From Micromonospora ferruginea (GTDB lineage: Bacteria; Actinomycetota; Actinomycetes; Mycobacteriales; Micromonosporaceae): 64,000 nt of DNA. The first letter of the stretch is position 1. Each line of letters begins with the position of its first letter. The notes below the pieces were generated by a model. The model ran no database searches, was not told the origin of the DNA, and saw nothing but the letters and a program-made list of their open reading frames with translations. The position numbers were made by a program, and so were the translations under genes. Below are positions 50,433 to 58,687 of the stretch, piece by piece. The stretch covers positions 51,001-115,000 of the forward strand of contig NZ_CP059322.2 in NCBI RefSeq assembly GCF_013694245.2. The letters are read 5' to 3'.

Positions 50433-51653
50433 TCAGAAGTTCTCCATGGGGGTGGGGGAGCGGTGCCAGGTCAGGGCGGGGGTCAGGCGGGTGAGGGTGT
50501 CGGGGGTCACCTCGCGGACGCGGCCGGTGGCGGCCAGCGCGGCCGGGGTGGCGCCGCCCAGGTAGAGCTCGCCGAGCGCGCGGACGTCGCAGGCCAGCTC
50601 CGCGGGCGCGGTGGTGGCCGTGCACTCGGCGCCGGTCGGGCCGCCGACCAGCCGCCACCGGCCGGTGTTCTCCGGCAGCAGGTCGTCGGCGACCTCGACC
50701 ACCACGTCGACGTCGGCGGCGTAGCGGCGGGCGGCCAGCGCGGCCGGCACGTCCACCACCCGCACCCAGAGCCCGTCGGCGAGCACCGGGGCGAGCTGTC
50801 GGGGCTCGTCCACCAGGCGCAGCAGCGGCTCGTCGAGCGCGGCGACCGGGAAGGTCAGCCGGCGGGTCAGGTCGACCGAGAGCAGCAGCCGCCACAGCGC
50901 CAGGTACGCCTCCGGCGTGTGCGCCACCACCTCGCCGACCTGCACCTCGCCCCGGGGGATGTCGCCGGGCCAGTCCTCCCGGGTGCGGTAGAGCGCGTAC
51001 CCGTCGAGCCCGTCCGGCCCGTCGTGCAGCAGCACCCGCCGCTCGGTGGCGCCGCCCCGGCGGCTCTTCACGTCCGCCAGCACGTACGCCCACCAGCGCT
51101 CGTCCCGCCGGGACCAGCCGGGACGGTCGGCGCGCGCCTGCTCGTACACCCGGGCCAGCTCGCCGGCGTGCGCGGCCGGCCGGTCCAGGCGCAGCGTGCC
51201 CTCGGCGGGCGTCGGGGCGGGCAGCCGCAGCCCGGTGGTGTCGGCGGACAGCACCAGCCGCTGGGCCGCGGAGCCGTAGCCGAACCGCGGGTAGATGCGA
51301 CCCTCGCTGGCCCAGAGCACCGCGACCGGCTCCCGGCGGGCGTCGTGGATCTCCCGTAGCTGCCGGCGCATCAGCCCGCTGAGCAGGCCCCGGCGGCGGT
51401 GAGTGGGCGCCACCGCCACCATGCTGACGTGCGCGGCGGGCACCTGCGCCCCGGGGACGGTCAGGTCGCGGCCGAACGCGGCGGCGTGCGCCACCGCGGT
51501 CCGGCCGTCGCGGACCAGCAGCGACCGGTCCGGCTCGAAGATCGGGCGTTCGACCTCGTGCACATCGGGATCGGGATCGCCGTGGAAGGCCAGCGCCAGC
51601 AGTGCGGCGATCTCGTCGAAGTCCTCGGCCCGGGGCACCACCGCGTCGGTCAT
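50433..51653 (-). CDS. Eis-like GNAT N-acetyltransferase
   Basis: This 406-residue protein has the three-part Eis architecture. An N-terminal GNAT domain carries the acetyl-CoA loop VAVAPTHRRRGLLSGLMRRQL (about residues 80-100), followed by GYGSAAQ. A second GNAT-like region follows (YALYRTREDWPG, LWRLLLSVDLTRRL). A C-terminal sterol-carrier-like domain ends in ENF, whose terminal carboxylate serves catalysis in Eis. Eis enzymes acetylate aminoglycosides at several positions, lysines and other amines; the native substrate here is unknown. ATG at 51653. Divergent from a small membrane protein gene. Confidence 0.88.
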   Translation of the reverse strand: MTDAVVPRAEDFDEIAALLALAFHGDPDPDVHEVERPIFEPDRSLLVRDGRTAVAHAAAFGRDLTVPGAQVPAAHVSMVAVAPTHRRRGLLSGLMRRQLREIHDARREPVAVLWASEGRIYPRFGYGSAAQRLVLSADTTGLRLPAPTPAEGTLRLDRPAAHAGELARVYEQARADRPGWSRRDERWWAYVLADVKSRRGGATERRVLLHDGPDGLDGYALYRTREDWPGDIPRGEVQVGEVVAHTPEAYLALWRLLLSVDLTRRLTFPVAALDEPLLRLVDEPRQLAPVLADGLWVRVVDVPAALAARRYAADVDVVVEVADDLLPENTGRWRLVGGPTGAECTATTAPAELACDVRALGELYLGGATPAALAATGRVREVTPDTLTRLTPALTWHRSPTPMENF

Positions 51654-51753
51654 CGCCCGTGTGTACCCCATCACCCTGGGGGTCGGCACCCTATTTGCCG
51701 GGTGGCTACCCTCGGAACCGGAGGCCGACGTCGGTCGAGGGGGAGGACGGAAG

Positions 51754-52278
51754 ATGGCGGACCAGACACAGCCGTGGGCGGAGCGCACCGTGGAGGTGCC
51801 GCCCCAGCAGGTGCCCGGGCAGCGGGACGCGTTCCGGCGCGGGGTGGCGGCGGTCGGCCAGCGCCGCACGCCCCGCACCGAGCAGTTCCCCACCGTGGAG
51901 CACGGCGACTGGGCCGGTGAGCCGGCGCCGCGCCGGTCGATGAGCTGGCACCTGGCGCAGGCGCGGCGGGGCGGGGAGTGGAGCGCGGCCGGTGCCCTGT
52001 TCGCGTTCGTGTGCTGGGGCATCTGGGCGATCTCCGGCCGGGGCAACCTGGTGGCGCCGCTGGTCACGTTCGTGCTCAGCCTGCTCACCGCAGTCGGCCT
52101 GTTCGCGCTGACCCGGCTGGTCGGCCGGCTGGTCCTGGAGCGGCAGCTCGGCCGGGTGCGTCGCAGCGCCCGGGGCGCGCACATGCTGACCGCGCTCTTC
52201 CTGGCCGGGGTGGGGGTGGCCTACCTCCAGCAGACCGAGTGGGTGGTCTCCGCCTGGAACTGGGTCACCGGCAACTGA
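51754..52278 (+). CDS. hypothetical membrane protein
   Basis: This 174-residue protein has a charged N-terminal region of about 75 residues (VEVPPQQVPGQRDAFRRG) and then three predicted membrane helices at about residues 78-94, 98-120 and 145-160. Basic residues between the second and third (RLVLERQLGRVRRSARGAH) probably lie in the cytosol. No family is recognised. ATG with GGGAGGACGGAAG upstream. Followed by a good hairpin terminator. Confidence 0.7.
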   Translation: MADQTQPWAERTVEVPPQQVPGQRDAFRRGVAAVGQRRTPRTEQFPTVEHGDWAGEPAPRRSMSWHLAQARRGGEWSAAGALFAFVCWGIWAISGRGNLVAPLVTFVLSLLTAVGLFALTRLVGRLVLERQLGRVRRSARGAHMLTALFLAGVGVAYLQQTEWVVSAWNWVTGN

Positions 52279-52287
52279 GGGACCGGC

Positions 52288-52318
52288 GCGGGCGGGCGGC
52301 ACCACGCCGCCCGCCCGC
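52288..52318. terminator. 13-bp hairpin terminator
   Basis: Perfect arms GCGGGCGGGCGGC (52288-52300) and its complement (52306-52318) surround ACCAC, nine bases after the membrane protein stop and between convergent genes. Confidence 0.7.
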
Positions 52319-52422
52319 ACATTCGGTCGCGGTACGCCGCGACGCCGGTCGTCACTCCTCCAGGACGGCGCTGGCATTACCCGGCCCCGTCCGGTTCATC
52401 CGTCGCCCGTCGGAATGAGCGG

Positions 52423-54534
52423 TCAGGGCGTGGTCGAGGCGGCCGCGTGGTCGCGAGCCACCCGGACCAGCTCGATCAGGCCGCCGGCGTACTCCTGGGA
52501 CTCGCCGTGCGCCTCGTCGAAGGGCGGTTGGAAGCCGACGCCCTCCCACTGCCCGGTGGCCTCGTTCCACCTGTCGTTGCCCACCTCGAAGTCCCAGGCG
52601 AAGATGCCCAGCTCGTAGTAGAGCTGGTCGGCCGAGTTGCCGGCCGCCGAGTAGAGCACGTCGGCGACCGGGCCGGTCTGCGACGGCCAGGTGACGGTGC
52701 CGCGCTCGGCGGCGATGGCCCCGACGATCCGGCGGGCGCTGGCCAGGAACAGCGTCGACTCGTCGATCGACGGGCGCGGCAGCGTCACCCGCCCGTCGGC
52801 CCGGTACGCCCCGGGCGGCCACATGAAGTAGCCGCCGTAGGAGTGCACGTTCATCGCGAACTTGATGTTCGGGTGCGCCTTGGCCAGGTCGATCACGTTG
52901 CGGCTCTCCGCCTCGGACAGCTCCGCCGTGCCGGCGTAGTTGCCGGACAGGCAGTTGGCGCTGGCGCCCACGTAGCCGTCGAACAGCGACCCGACGGTGT
53001 AGTTGCGGTTGACGTCCACGCCCCAACTGGTGCGGTACCTCGGGTCGCGGGCCGTGCCGGCGCAGTGGTTGACCAGGTTCTTGCGCTGGAAGTTGTAGTC
53101 GTGGAACGAGTAGTTCGCGCCGTCCGGGTTCACCGTCGGGATCACGAACACGTCCACCTGCTCCAGCAGGTCGCGGGTCGCCGCGTCGGTGCGCGCGTTG
53201 GCCAGCAGCCGCTCCGCGAACTCCAGCGTGACCAGCGGCGTCGCCCACTCCCGGGCGTGCTCCTGGGAGTATGCGAGCACCCCGATCCGGGAGCCGTCGC
53301 GATGCTTGCCGATGCGCAGCGCCTGCACGGTCCACGGGCGGGCCGGCACCTCGGCGCCCTGCAACCCGTCGTCGAGGCGTACCGGTCCGGCGACCGGCAT
53401 GGGCAGCCCGGCCGAGCCGTCCTCGACGGTGGCCCGCAGGCGCGTGCCCTGCCGGGCGTTGATCGCGGCGGCGACGTCGTCGGTGGTGCTGGTCACCTTG
53501 CCGGCGCCGTCGGTGGCCAGCGACACGGTGAGCACCCGGTCGCGGTAGCGCACGGTCAACGGCCGGTTCGGCCGGCCCGGGTCGACGGTGCGCGCCTGGA
53601 CGCCGTTCATGCCCTGGTCGCCGAAGCGGACCGACTCCACCACCACGGCGGCGACGGCCGGGTCGCCCAGGTACGCGGCGGCGGTGCGGCGGTAGCCCTG
53701 GGTGCGGTTCGGCAGGTCGATGACGTCGACCAGGTCGCGGTACTGGCGGCCGAGCCGGGCGATGCGGGCCTTGATGTCGACGGGCGTCAGGTAGGCGTCG
53801 ATGAAGTCCTTCTGGTAGCCGGCCGGCTGCGGCGGCGGTGCCGCGTTCGGCCAGAGCGTGGGGGTGACCGGCCGGCTCGTCCCGCCGAGGCTGGAGGTGG
53901 CGGTGAGTTGCAACGGACGGCCGGGCACCGGCTGCGGCAGCGCGTAGTGGTACTGGTACTCGCCCGAGTCCTCGAACCGGTAGAGCGGGAAGGAGCCGGT
54001 GGCCCCGTCGGAGGTGCGCCAGCTCACCGTGATCTCTACGTCCGGGTCGTCCGTGGCGGTGGTGGCCACCTGGGCCTGCAGGAACGTCTTCCCGCCGGTG
54101 GTCCACCAGTAGGCCTGCAGGAACTGGAGGGTGTCGGCCCCGTCGGCGGCGCGGAGCCCGGCCCGGGTGCGGGCCTGCGCGGCGCGGGCGCTCTCGGCGA
54201 GCCGCCGGGCGCCGTCGTCGGCGCGTTGCACGATCTGCACCGCGGTCGCGCCCTGCCGGGTGAGGTCGGCGAGCTGCCGGCCGGTGAGGACGAGGTCGGC
54301 GACCGGGTGGCCGTCGCGGGACCGGGGCCGGTTGGCCAGGTCCGCGCCGCCGGCGACCAGGCGGGCGAGCTGGGCCTCGTCGGCGAGTCGCACCCGGACC
54401 AGGGCGGTCTCGGCGGGCGCCAGGGTGATGGTGGGAGCGGCCGGCGCGGCCACGCCGGGGTCGGGATGGAACAGGCCGGCGGTGATCAGGATGCTGGTGG
54501 TGGCGAGCGCGGTCCACCGTCGTCGGACGAACAA
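52423..54534 (-). CDS. secreted M14 family zinc carboxypeptidase
   Basis: This 703-residue exported metallopeptidase has a signal peptide over the first about 29 residues (RRRWTALATTSILITAGLFHPDPGVAA). A long N-terminal region, about 230 residues with a beta-domain, precedes the peptidase. The M14 zinc motif is in SQEHAREWATPL (His and Glu near residues 425-428) with the distal His in MNVHSYGGYFMWPPG. The substrate-binding Asn-Arg is in DVNRNY and the catalytic Glu in ELGIFAWDFEVGN. It would trim C-terminal residues from peptides outside the cell. TTG start with a well-spaced GGAGG. Confidence 0.9.
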   Translation of the reverse strand: MFVRRRWTALATTSILITAGLFHPDPGVAAPAAPTITLAPAETALVRVRLADEAQLARLVAGGADLANRPRSRDGHPVADLVLTGRQLADLTRQGATAVQIVQRADDGARRLAESARAAQARTRAGLRAADGADTLQFLQAYWWTTGGKTFLQAQVATTATDDPDVEITVSWRTSDGATGSFPLYRFEDSGEYQYHYALPQPVPGRPLQLTATSSLGGTSRPVTPTLWPNAAPPPQPAGYQKDFIDAYLTPVDIKARIARLGRQYRDLVDVIDLPNRTQGYRRTAAAYLGDPAVAAVVVESVRFGDQGMNGVQARTVDPGRPNRPLTVRYRDRVLTVSLATDGAGKVTSTTDDVAAAINARQGTRLRATVEDGSAGLPMPVAGPVRLDDGLQGAEVPARPWTVQALRIGKHRDGSRIGVLAYSQEHAREWATPLVTLEFAERLLANARTDAATRDLLEQVDVFVIPTVNPDGANYSFHDYNFQRKNLVNHCAGTARDPRYRTSWGVDVNRNYTVGSLFDGYVGASANCLSGNYAGTAELSEAESRNVIDLAKAHPNIKFAMNVHSYGGYFMWPPGAYRADGRVTLPRPSIDESTLFLASARRIVGAIAAERGTVTWPSQTGPVADVLYSAAGNSADQLYYELGIFAWDFEVGNDRWNEATGQWEGVGFQPPFDEAHGESQEYAGGLIELVRVARDHAAASTTP

Positions 54535-54637
54535 GGTGCCTCCTGACGGACGTCGATCTCACTGACGTCCAGACCAGTCGAGGCATCGACCGCTGTCAAG
54601 CTCACTTTCGGTCTGGCCGGCGAACCGGCGCGAACGC

Positions 54638-57484
54638 TCAGCCGGCGAACCGGTACAGCCGGAACTCCTTGTCCGCGCCGCACACCAGCATCTCGGTGTT
54701 CCAGGAGCAGGACTCGCTGCGGATCTGCTTCACCTGTCCCATCTCGACGGGCTTGCCGTCCACCGCGAACCCGGCCAGCACGCGGTCGTCCTCGTAGGCG
54801 CTCGGCTCCTTGTCGAACAGCAGCAGGTTGCCGGCGTTCAGCCGGACCGCGACCCCGTCACGCTCGCGCAGCACCGGCTTCCCGTCCGGCGCGAACACCG
54901 TCACCGAGTTCCGGGGCAGGGTCCGCTCGGCCAGCAGGTGCTCGCCGAGCGGGACCAGCCGCGCCGCCTGCGGGGCCGCCCAGTGCCGGCTGCCCTCGCC
55001 CTCGGTCACGGCCACCACCTGCGTGCCGTCGGCGCCTGCGCCGGGTACCTCCAGCAGGCAGGCGCGGTGCTTGCCGCAGGTGACCAGCGCCTTCGCCCGG
55101 CTGTCCCGGGCGTCGGCCTCGTAGAGCACGTCGGGCGTGCCGAGGCTGCCCAGGTCGTAGGAGAGCAGGCGCAGGCCCCGGTCGCCCTCCGCCACGTACA
55201 GCCGGTCGTCGCGGGCGGCCAGCGGGTCGTCGAGGTCGGCCACGTTGCCGCGGTCGCGCAGGATCTTCCCGCTCTCCATGGCCAGCACCCGCACCGAGCG
55301 GTCCGCGCCCACCTGCACCAGCCGGTCGGCCTCGCCCGACCACGGCGCGAGCGGCGAGCCGTCCGGACGGGACGCGCCGTCCAGCGCCTCCCCGGTGGCG
55401 ACCGGCACCACCACCGTGCGGGCGTCGCCGTACTCGGTGCGCGGGTTGCCCCGCGTCCACCGCTCCCGGCCGTCGTCCAGCCGTAACCCGACCAGCTTGT
55501 CGCCGGCGCGGTCCAACCGGACCAGCGTGCCGGCGCCGAGGAAGATCTCGTCGTCCCCGGCCAGTTCGACGGTCCACCGCTGCTTGCCGGAGTCGCCGTC
55601 GAGCACCGCCAGCGGCCGGGACGTGCTCGACCCGGAGGCGTCGGCGAGCACCATGACGCCGTCGGGCAGCGCCCGGATGCCGACCCACCGCTCGGCGCTC
55701 ACCCCGGTCGGCTCCTCCCAGAGCTTCCGGCCGGTGGCGGCGTCCACCGCCCGCACGGTGAGCCGGTCGTCCGGCCGCGACCAGGCCAGGTAGGCGCGGT
55801 CGCCGAGCGTCGCGGTGAACATCGCGCCGGGCCGTTCGTCGCCCACGGTCACGGTCCCGACCAGCTCCGGGGTGTGGAAGTCGAGCGCCGGGTGCCGGTC
55901 CCGGAACACCCACAGCAACGTCGCGGCGGCCACCGCCACGACCACCAGGCCGGCGCCCGCGGCGAGCCAGCGGCCCCGCCGGCCGCCGCCGCGCGTCGCG
56001 CCGCCGGCCGGAGCGCCGGACCAGGGTCCGGGACCGGCCGGCGACCCCGGGGGTACGCCGACAGCCGGGTACCCCGCCGGCTGCCGGTTGCCGGCCGGGG
56101 CGTACCCGGGCGGGTCGGCGACGAGCGTGCCGTGCGGGCCGCCGGGAGCCGCGTACCCGCCGGCCCGGTCCTCCCGGGTCGGGGCCGGTGTCGCGTGCGC
56201 GACCGTCGTCTCCCGCTCCACCGCGCCCGGGACGGTGTCCGCGTGCCCGTTCGCCGGCGTCACCTGCGCCGGTGCGGCCTGCGGGGGTGCGGCCGGCGGC
56301 GGCACGGGTGCCGGTGGGACGGGTCCGGCGGGCCGGCCGGCCCGCCGGGGCAGCGGCAGGTCGGTCAGCGCCCCCTCGGCCACCGGCAGCTCCGGCTGCT
56401 CCAGCACGGTCGGCGCGACGCCCAGCTCGGCGTGCAGCAGCCGGGCCACCAGCGGCACCCGGGTCGAGCCGCCGACCAGGAACAGCCCGGCGAGCTGCTC
56501 CGGGCGCAGCCCGGCGGCGGCGGTGACGCTCCGGGTCTCCGCGACCGCGCGGGCGAGCAGCGGCGCGGCGAGGCGCTCGAAGTCCGCCCGGGTCAGCGGG
56601 ACGGCCGCCTCCACCCCCGGCACCGCCACCGGCGCGACCATGGCCCGGGAGAGCATCTCCTTGGCGCCGCGCACGTGGTCCCAGAGCTGCTGGCGGTCCC
56701 GCCGGTCGGCGGTGGTCGCCGGCTCGGTGAGCCGGGCCCACTGCCGACCGTGGGTCGGCCGCACCAGCTCCCCGAGCCGCCCGAGCAGCGCCGCGTCCAG
56801 GTCGAGCCCGCCCAGGTCGGCGAGCCCGCCGGTGGCGACGAGTTGGAAGCCGGAGTCGCCCCACGGGTCGGCGCCCTCGTTGCGCAGCACCGCCACGTCG
56901 AGCGTCCCGCCGCCGAAGTCGAACACCGCGACCGCGCCGCCCACCGGCACCGGCCGGCGCAGCACCTGGGTGTAGTAGCGGGCGGCGGCCACCGGCTCGC
57001 GCAGCAGCCGGGTGCCGGGCGCGATCGGCCCGGCGAGCGTGTGCTCGGCCGCCGCCGGCCAGCCGGCCAGCTCCACCGCGTCGTGCAGCACCCGCCGGCG
57101 CTCGGGTGTCCAGGCCGCCGGGTGCGTGACCACCGCCGGGGGCAGGTGCCCGACCGCGGCCACCGCCGCGTCCGCGACCGCCCGCAGCGTCGCGGCCAGC
57201 AGCTCCGCCGGCCGGTACGCGCGACCGCGCAGCTCGACGGTCTCCTCGTCGACCCGCCGCTTCGGGCTCGGCTCGTAGCCGGCCGGGTCGGCCTGGGCGA
57301 GGCGGTGGGCGTCCCGCCCGACGTGCAGGTGGCCGCCGGCGTCGACGTACACGCCGGACGGCAGGATCGGCTGGCCGTCCACGAGCAGCGGTCGGGTGGT
57401 CCCGTCCGGCCGGCGCAGCACCGCCACCGTGTTGGAGGTGCCGAGGTCCACGCCGAGCGCGAAACCGTCCTGCTGGCCTGACAT
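54638..57484 (-). CDS. Hsp70-type ATPase fused to a membrane-anchored beta-propeller
   Basis: This 948-residue protein has a complete actin-like Hsp70 nucleotide-binding domain at about residues 8-365: GVDLGTSNTVAVL, FDFGGGTLDVAVLR and LVGGSTRVPLVARLL. The substrate-binding domain and lid of DnaK are absent. In their place are a Pro/Ala/Gly-rich segment (about 385-495), one membrane helix (about 503-525) and an extracytoplasmic PQQ-type beta-propeller (repeats like VDAATGRKLW and LDGDSGKQRWTVE). Cytosolic ATPase and an external sensor or binding module are thus joined through the membrane. Similar DnaK-like/TM proteins occur in actinobacteria; function is unknown. Confidence 0.85.
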   Translation of the reverse strand: MSGQQDGFALGVDLGTSNTVAVLRRPDGTTRPLLVDGQPILPSGVYVDAGGHLHVGRDAHRLAQADPAGYEPSPKRRVDEETVELRGRAYRPAELLAATLRAVADAAVAAVGHLPPAVVTHPAAWTPERRRVLHDAVELAGWPAAAEHTLAGPIAPGTRLLREPVAAARYYTQVLRRPVPVGGAVAVFDFGGGTLDVAVLRNEGADPWGDSGFQLVATGGLADLGGLDLDAALLGRLGELVRPTHGRQWARLTEPATTADRRDRQQLWDHVRGAKEMLSRAMVAPVAVPGVEAAVPLTRADFERLAAPLLARAVAETRSVTAAAGLRPEQLAGLFLVGGSTRVPLVARLLHAELGVAPTVLEQPELPVAEGALTDLPLPRRAGRPAGPVPPAPVPPPAAPPQAAPAQVTPANGHADTVPGAVERETTVAHATPAPTREDRAGGYAAPGGPHGTLVADPPGYAPAGNRQPAGYPAVGVPPGSPAGPGPWSGAPAGGATRGGGRRGRWLAAGAGLVVVAVAAATLLWVFRDRHPALDFHTPELVGTVTVGDERPGAMFTATLGDRAYLAWSRPDDRLTVRAVDAATGRKLWEEPTGVSAERWVGIRALPDGVMVLADASGSSTSRPLAVLDGDSGKQRWTVELAGDDEIFLGAGTLVRLDRAGDKLVGLRLDDGRERWTRGNPRTEYGDARTVVVPVATGEALDGASRPDGSPLAPWSGEADRLVQVGADRSVRVLAMESGKILRDRGNVADLDDPLAARDDRLYVAEGDRGLRLLSYDLGSLGTPDVLYEADARDSRAKALVTCGKHRACLLEVPGAGADGTQVVAVTEGEGSRHWAAPQAARLVPLGEHLLAERTLPRNSVTVFAPDGKPVLRERDGVAVRLNAGNLLLFDKEPSAYEDDRVLAGFAVDGKPVEMGQVKQIRSESCSWNTEMLVCGADKEFRLYRFAG

Positions 57485-57593
57485 CCGTCGCTACCTCCGG
57501 CCGACGCGGGCATGTCCGGCCCGCATCGTACGCAGCCCGCGCCGCCGCGCACTCCGGCCCGGGAATTCACTGGCCGCTCGCCGGCGCCCGGCC

Positions 57594-57599
57594 TACCGT
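57594..57599 (+). promoter_or_regulatory. -10-like hexamer of a leaderless promoter (MOSC)
   Basis: TACCGT ends eight bases before the ATG at 57608. Confidence 0.4.
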
Positions 57600-57607
57600 C
57601 GCGGACC

Positions 57608-58255
57608 ATGAGGGTGCTCTCCGTGAACGTCGGCCGGCCGCAGCCCAACCCCTGGAAGGGGATCGGGTCGACCGGCATCGACAAGCGACCCGTCGACGGC
57701 CCGGTCGCGGTCACCGCGCCCGGCCCGAAGGGCACCGGCGAGGTCGGCCTGGCCGGCGACCGGGTCTACGACGTGGCCCACCACGGCGGCGCCGACCAGG
57801 CGGTCTACGCGTACGCCCGGGAGGATCTGGACCGGTGGCAGGCGGAGCTGGGCCGGTCGCTGGGCGACGGCAGTTTCGGCGAGAACCTGACCACCGCCGG
57901 CCTGGACGTCAGCGGCGCGCTGGTCGGCGAGCGGTGGCGGATCGGGTCGGACGTCGTGTTGGAGGTCTCCTGCGCGCGGATCCCGTGCGGCACGTTCCAG
58001 GGCTGGCTGGGCGAGCGGGGCTGGATCAGGCGGTTCACCGCCGCCGCCGTGCCCGGGGCCTACCTGCGGGTGGTGGAGCCGGGCGAGGTGCGCGCCGGGG
58101 ATCCGGTGGAGGTCGTGCACCGGCCCGGGCACGAGGTGACGGTGGCGTTCCTGTTTCGCGCGGTGACCTCGGAGCCGGAGCTGCTGCCCCGGCTGCTGGT
58201 GGCCGACGCCCTGCCGGCGGAGGACCGGGAGCGGATCCGTCGGCGGCTGTCCTGA
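57608..58255 (+). CDS. MOSC domain-containing protein (YiiM-like)
   Basis: This 215-residue protein has a full MOSC domain: GDRVYDVAHHGGADQAVYAYAREDLDRW, GSFGENLTTAGLDV, the conserved Cys region in LEVSCARIPCGTFQGWL, and a C-terminal helical extension typical of the YiiM group. MOSC proteins bind sulfur or molybdenum-cofactor-related ligands; YiiM reduces N-hydroxylated compounds in E. coli. No molybdenum cofactor genes lie nearby. The start is supported by a TACCGT hexamer eight bases upstream. A tRNA gene lies on the opposite strand just after its stop. Confidence 0.88.
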   Translation: MRVLSVNVGRPQPNPWKGIGSTGIDKRPVDGPVAVTAPGPKGTGEVGLAGDRVYDVAHHGGADQAVYAYAREDLDRWQAELGRSLGDGSFGENLTTAGLDVSGALVGERWRIGSDVVLEVSCARIPCGTFQGWLGERGWIRRFTAAAVPGAYLRVVEPGEVRAGDPVEVVHRPGHEVTVAFLFRAVTSEPELLPRLLVADALPAEDRERIRRRLS

Positions 58256-58266
58256 CCGGCGGGTGG

Positions 58267-58340
58267 TGGAGCGGGCGACGGGAATCGAACCCGCGTAGTC
58301 AGTTTGGAAGACTGAAGCTCTACCATTGAGCTACGCCCGC
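58267..58340 (-). tRNA. tRNA-Gly (TCC)
   Basis: The 71-base cloverleaf plus encoded CCA has acceptor arms GCGGGCG / CGCCCGC, D-arm TAGCTCAATGGTAGAGC and anticodon loop CTTCCAA (anticodon TCC). The T-arm is GGGTTCGATTCCC. All stems pair. A CCA end is present in the DNA (58267-58269). Confidence 0.95.
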
Positions 58341-58373
58341 GAGCACCCCGCTGCGGCGGGGCGCGCATGCGAC

Positions 58374-58379
58374 AGCCTA
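58374..58379 (-). promoter_or_regulatory. probable -10 box of tRNA-Gly
   Basis: TAGGCT on the minus strand lies about 34 bases upstream of the tRNA-Gly 5' end, in the 125-base gap shared with the divergent tRNA-Pro. Confidence 0.4.
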
Positions 58380-58448
58380 CCCAATCCGGGAACCGGGCGC
58401 GCAGCGCCCACCCGCGCCCCGGTCACCCACCCGGGGGTCCGGACGGCA

Positions 58449-58454
58449 TACACT
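58449..58454 (+). promoter_or_regulatory. probable -10 box of tRNA-Pro
   Basis: TACACT ends 11 bases before the tRNA-Pro 5' end, which gives a very short precursor leader. Confidence 0.5.
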
Positions 58455-58465
58455 CTTCGTCGCCA

Positions 58466-58539
58466 CGGGGTGTGGCGCAGCTTGGTAGCGCACTCGCTTT
58501 GGGAGCGAGGGGCCGTGGGTTCAAATCCCGCCACCCCGA
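58466..58539 (+). tRNA. tRNA-Pro (TGG)
   Basis: The 74-base cloverleaf has acceptor CGGGGTG / CACCCCG and D-arm GGCGCAGCTTGGTAGCGC. The anticodon stem is CTCGC/GCGAG with loop TTTGGGA (anticodon TGG). The T-arm is GTGGGTTCAAATCCCGC, with discriminator A. No CCA is encoded. The pair of tRNA genes is divergent. Confidence 0.95.
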
Positions 58540-58625
58540 CTGTCGTTCGCGACCGGATCGTCCCGGGAACCGCCGGTTTCTCCGCGCGGTGACCGGGCCC
58601 TGCCGACGCCGCAGGCCGACTCGCC

Positions 58626-58631
58626 TACACT
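58626..58631 (+). promoter_or_regulatory. probable -10 box of trigger factor gene
   Basis: TACACT lies about 57 bases upstream of the tig start, with TGCCGA 19 bases further up as a weak -35 candidate. AAGGAG at 58675-58680 is a strong ribosome binding site. Confidence 0.4.
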
Positions 58632-58687
58632 CGATGCGCGCAATCACGCCCCAGAACCGACACCCAGATCCGTCAAGGAGTACGCCT

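Noticed and set aside
50325..51359. Plus-strand open frame through the Eis-like gene region
   Set aside because: It is antisense to a gene with a complete Eis architecture and starts inside a terminator hairpin. Composition is Gly/Arg/Pro-biased without motifs.
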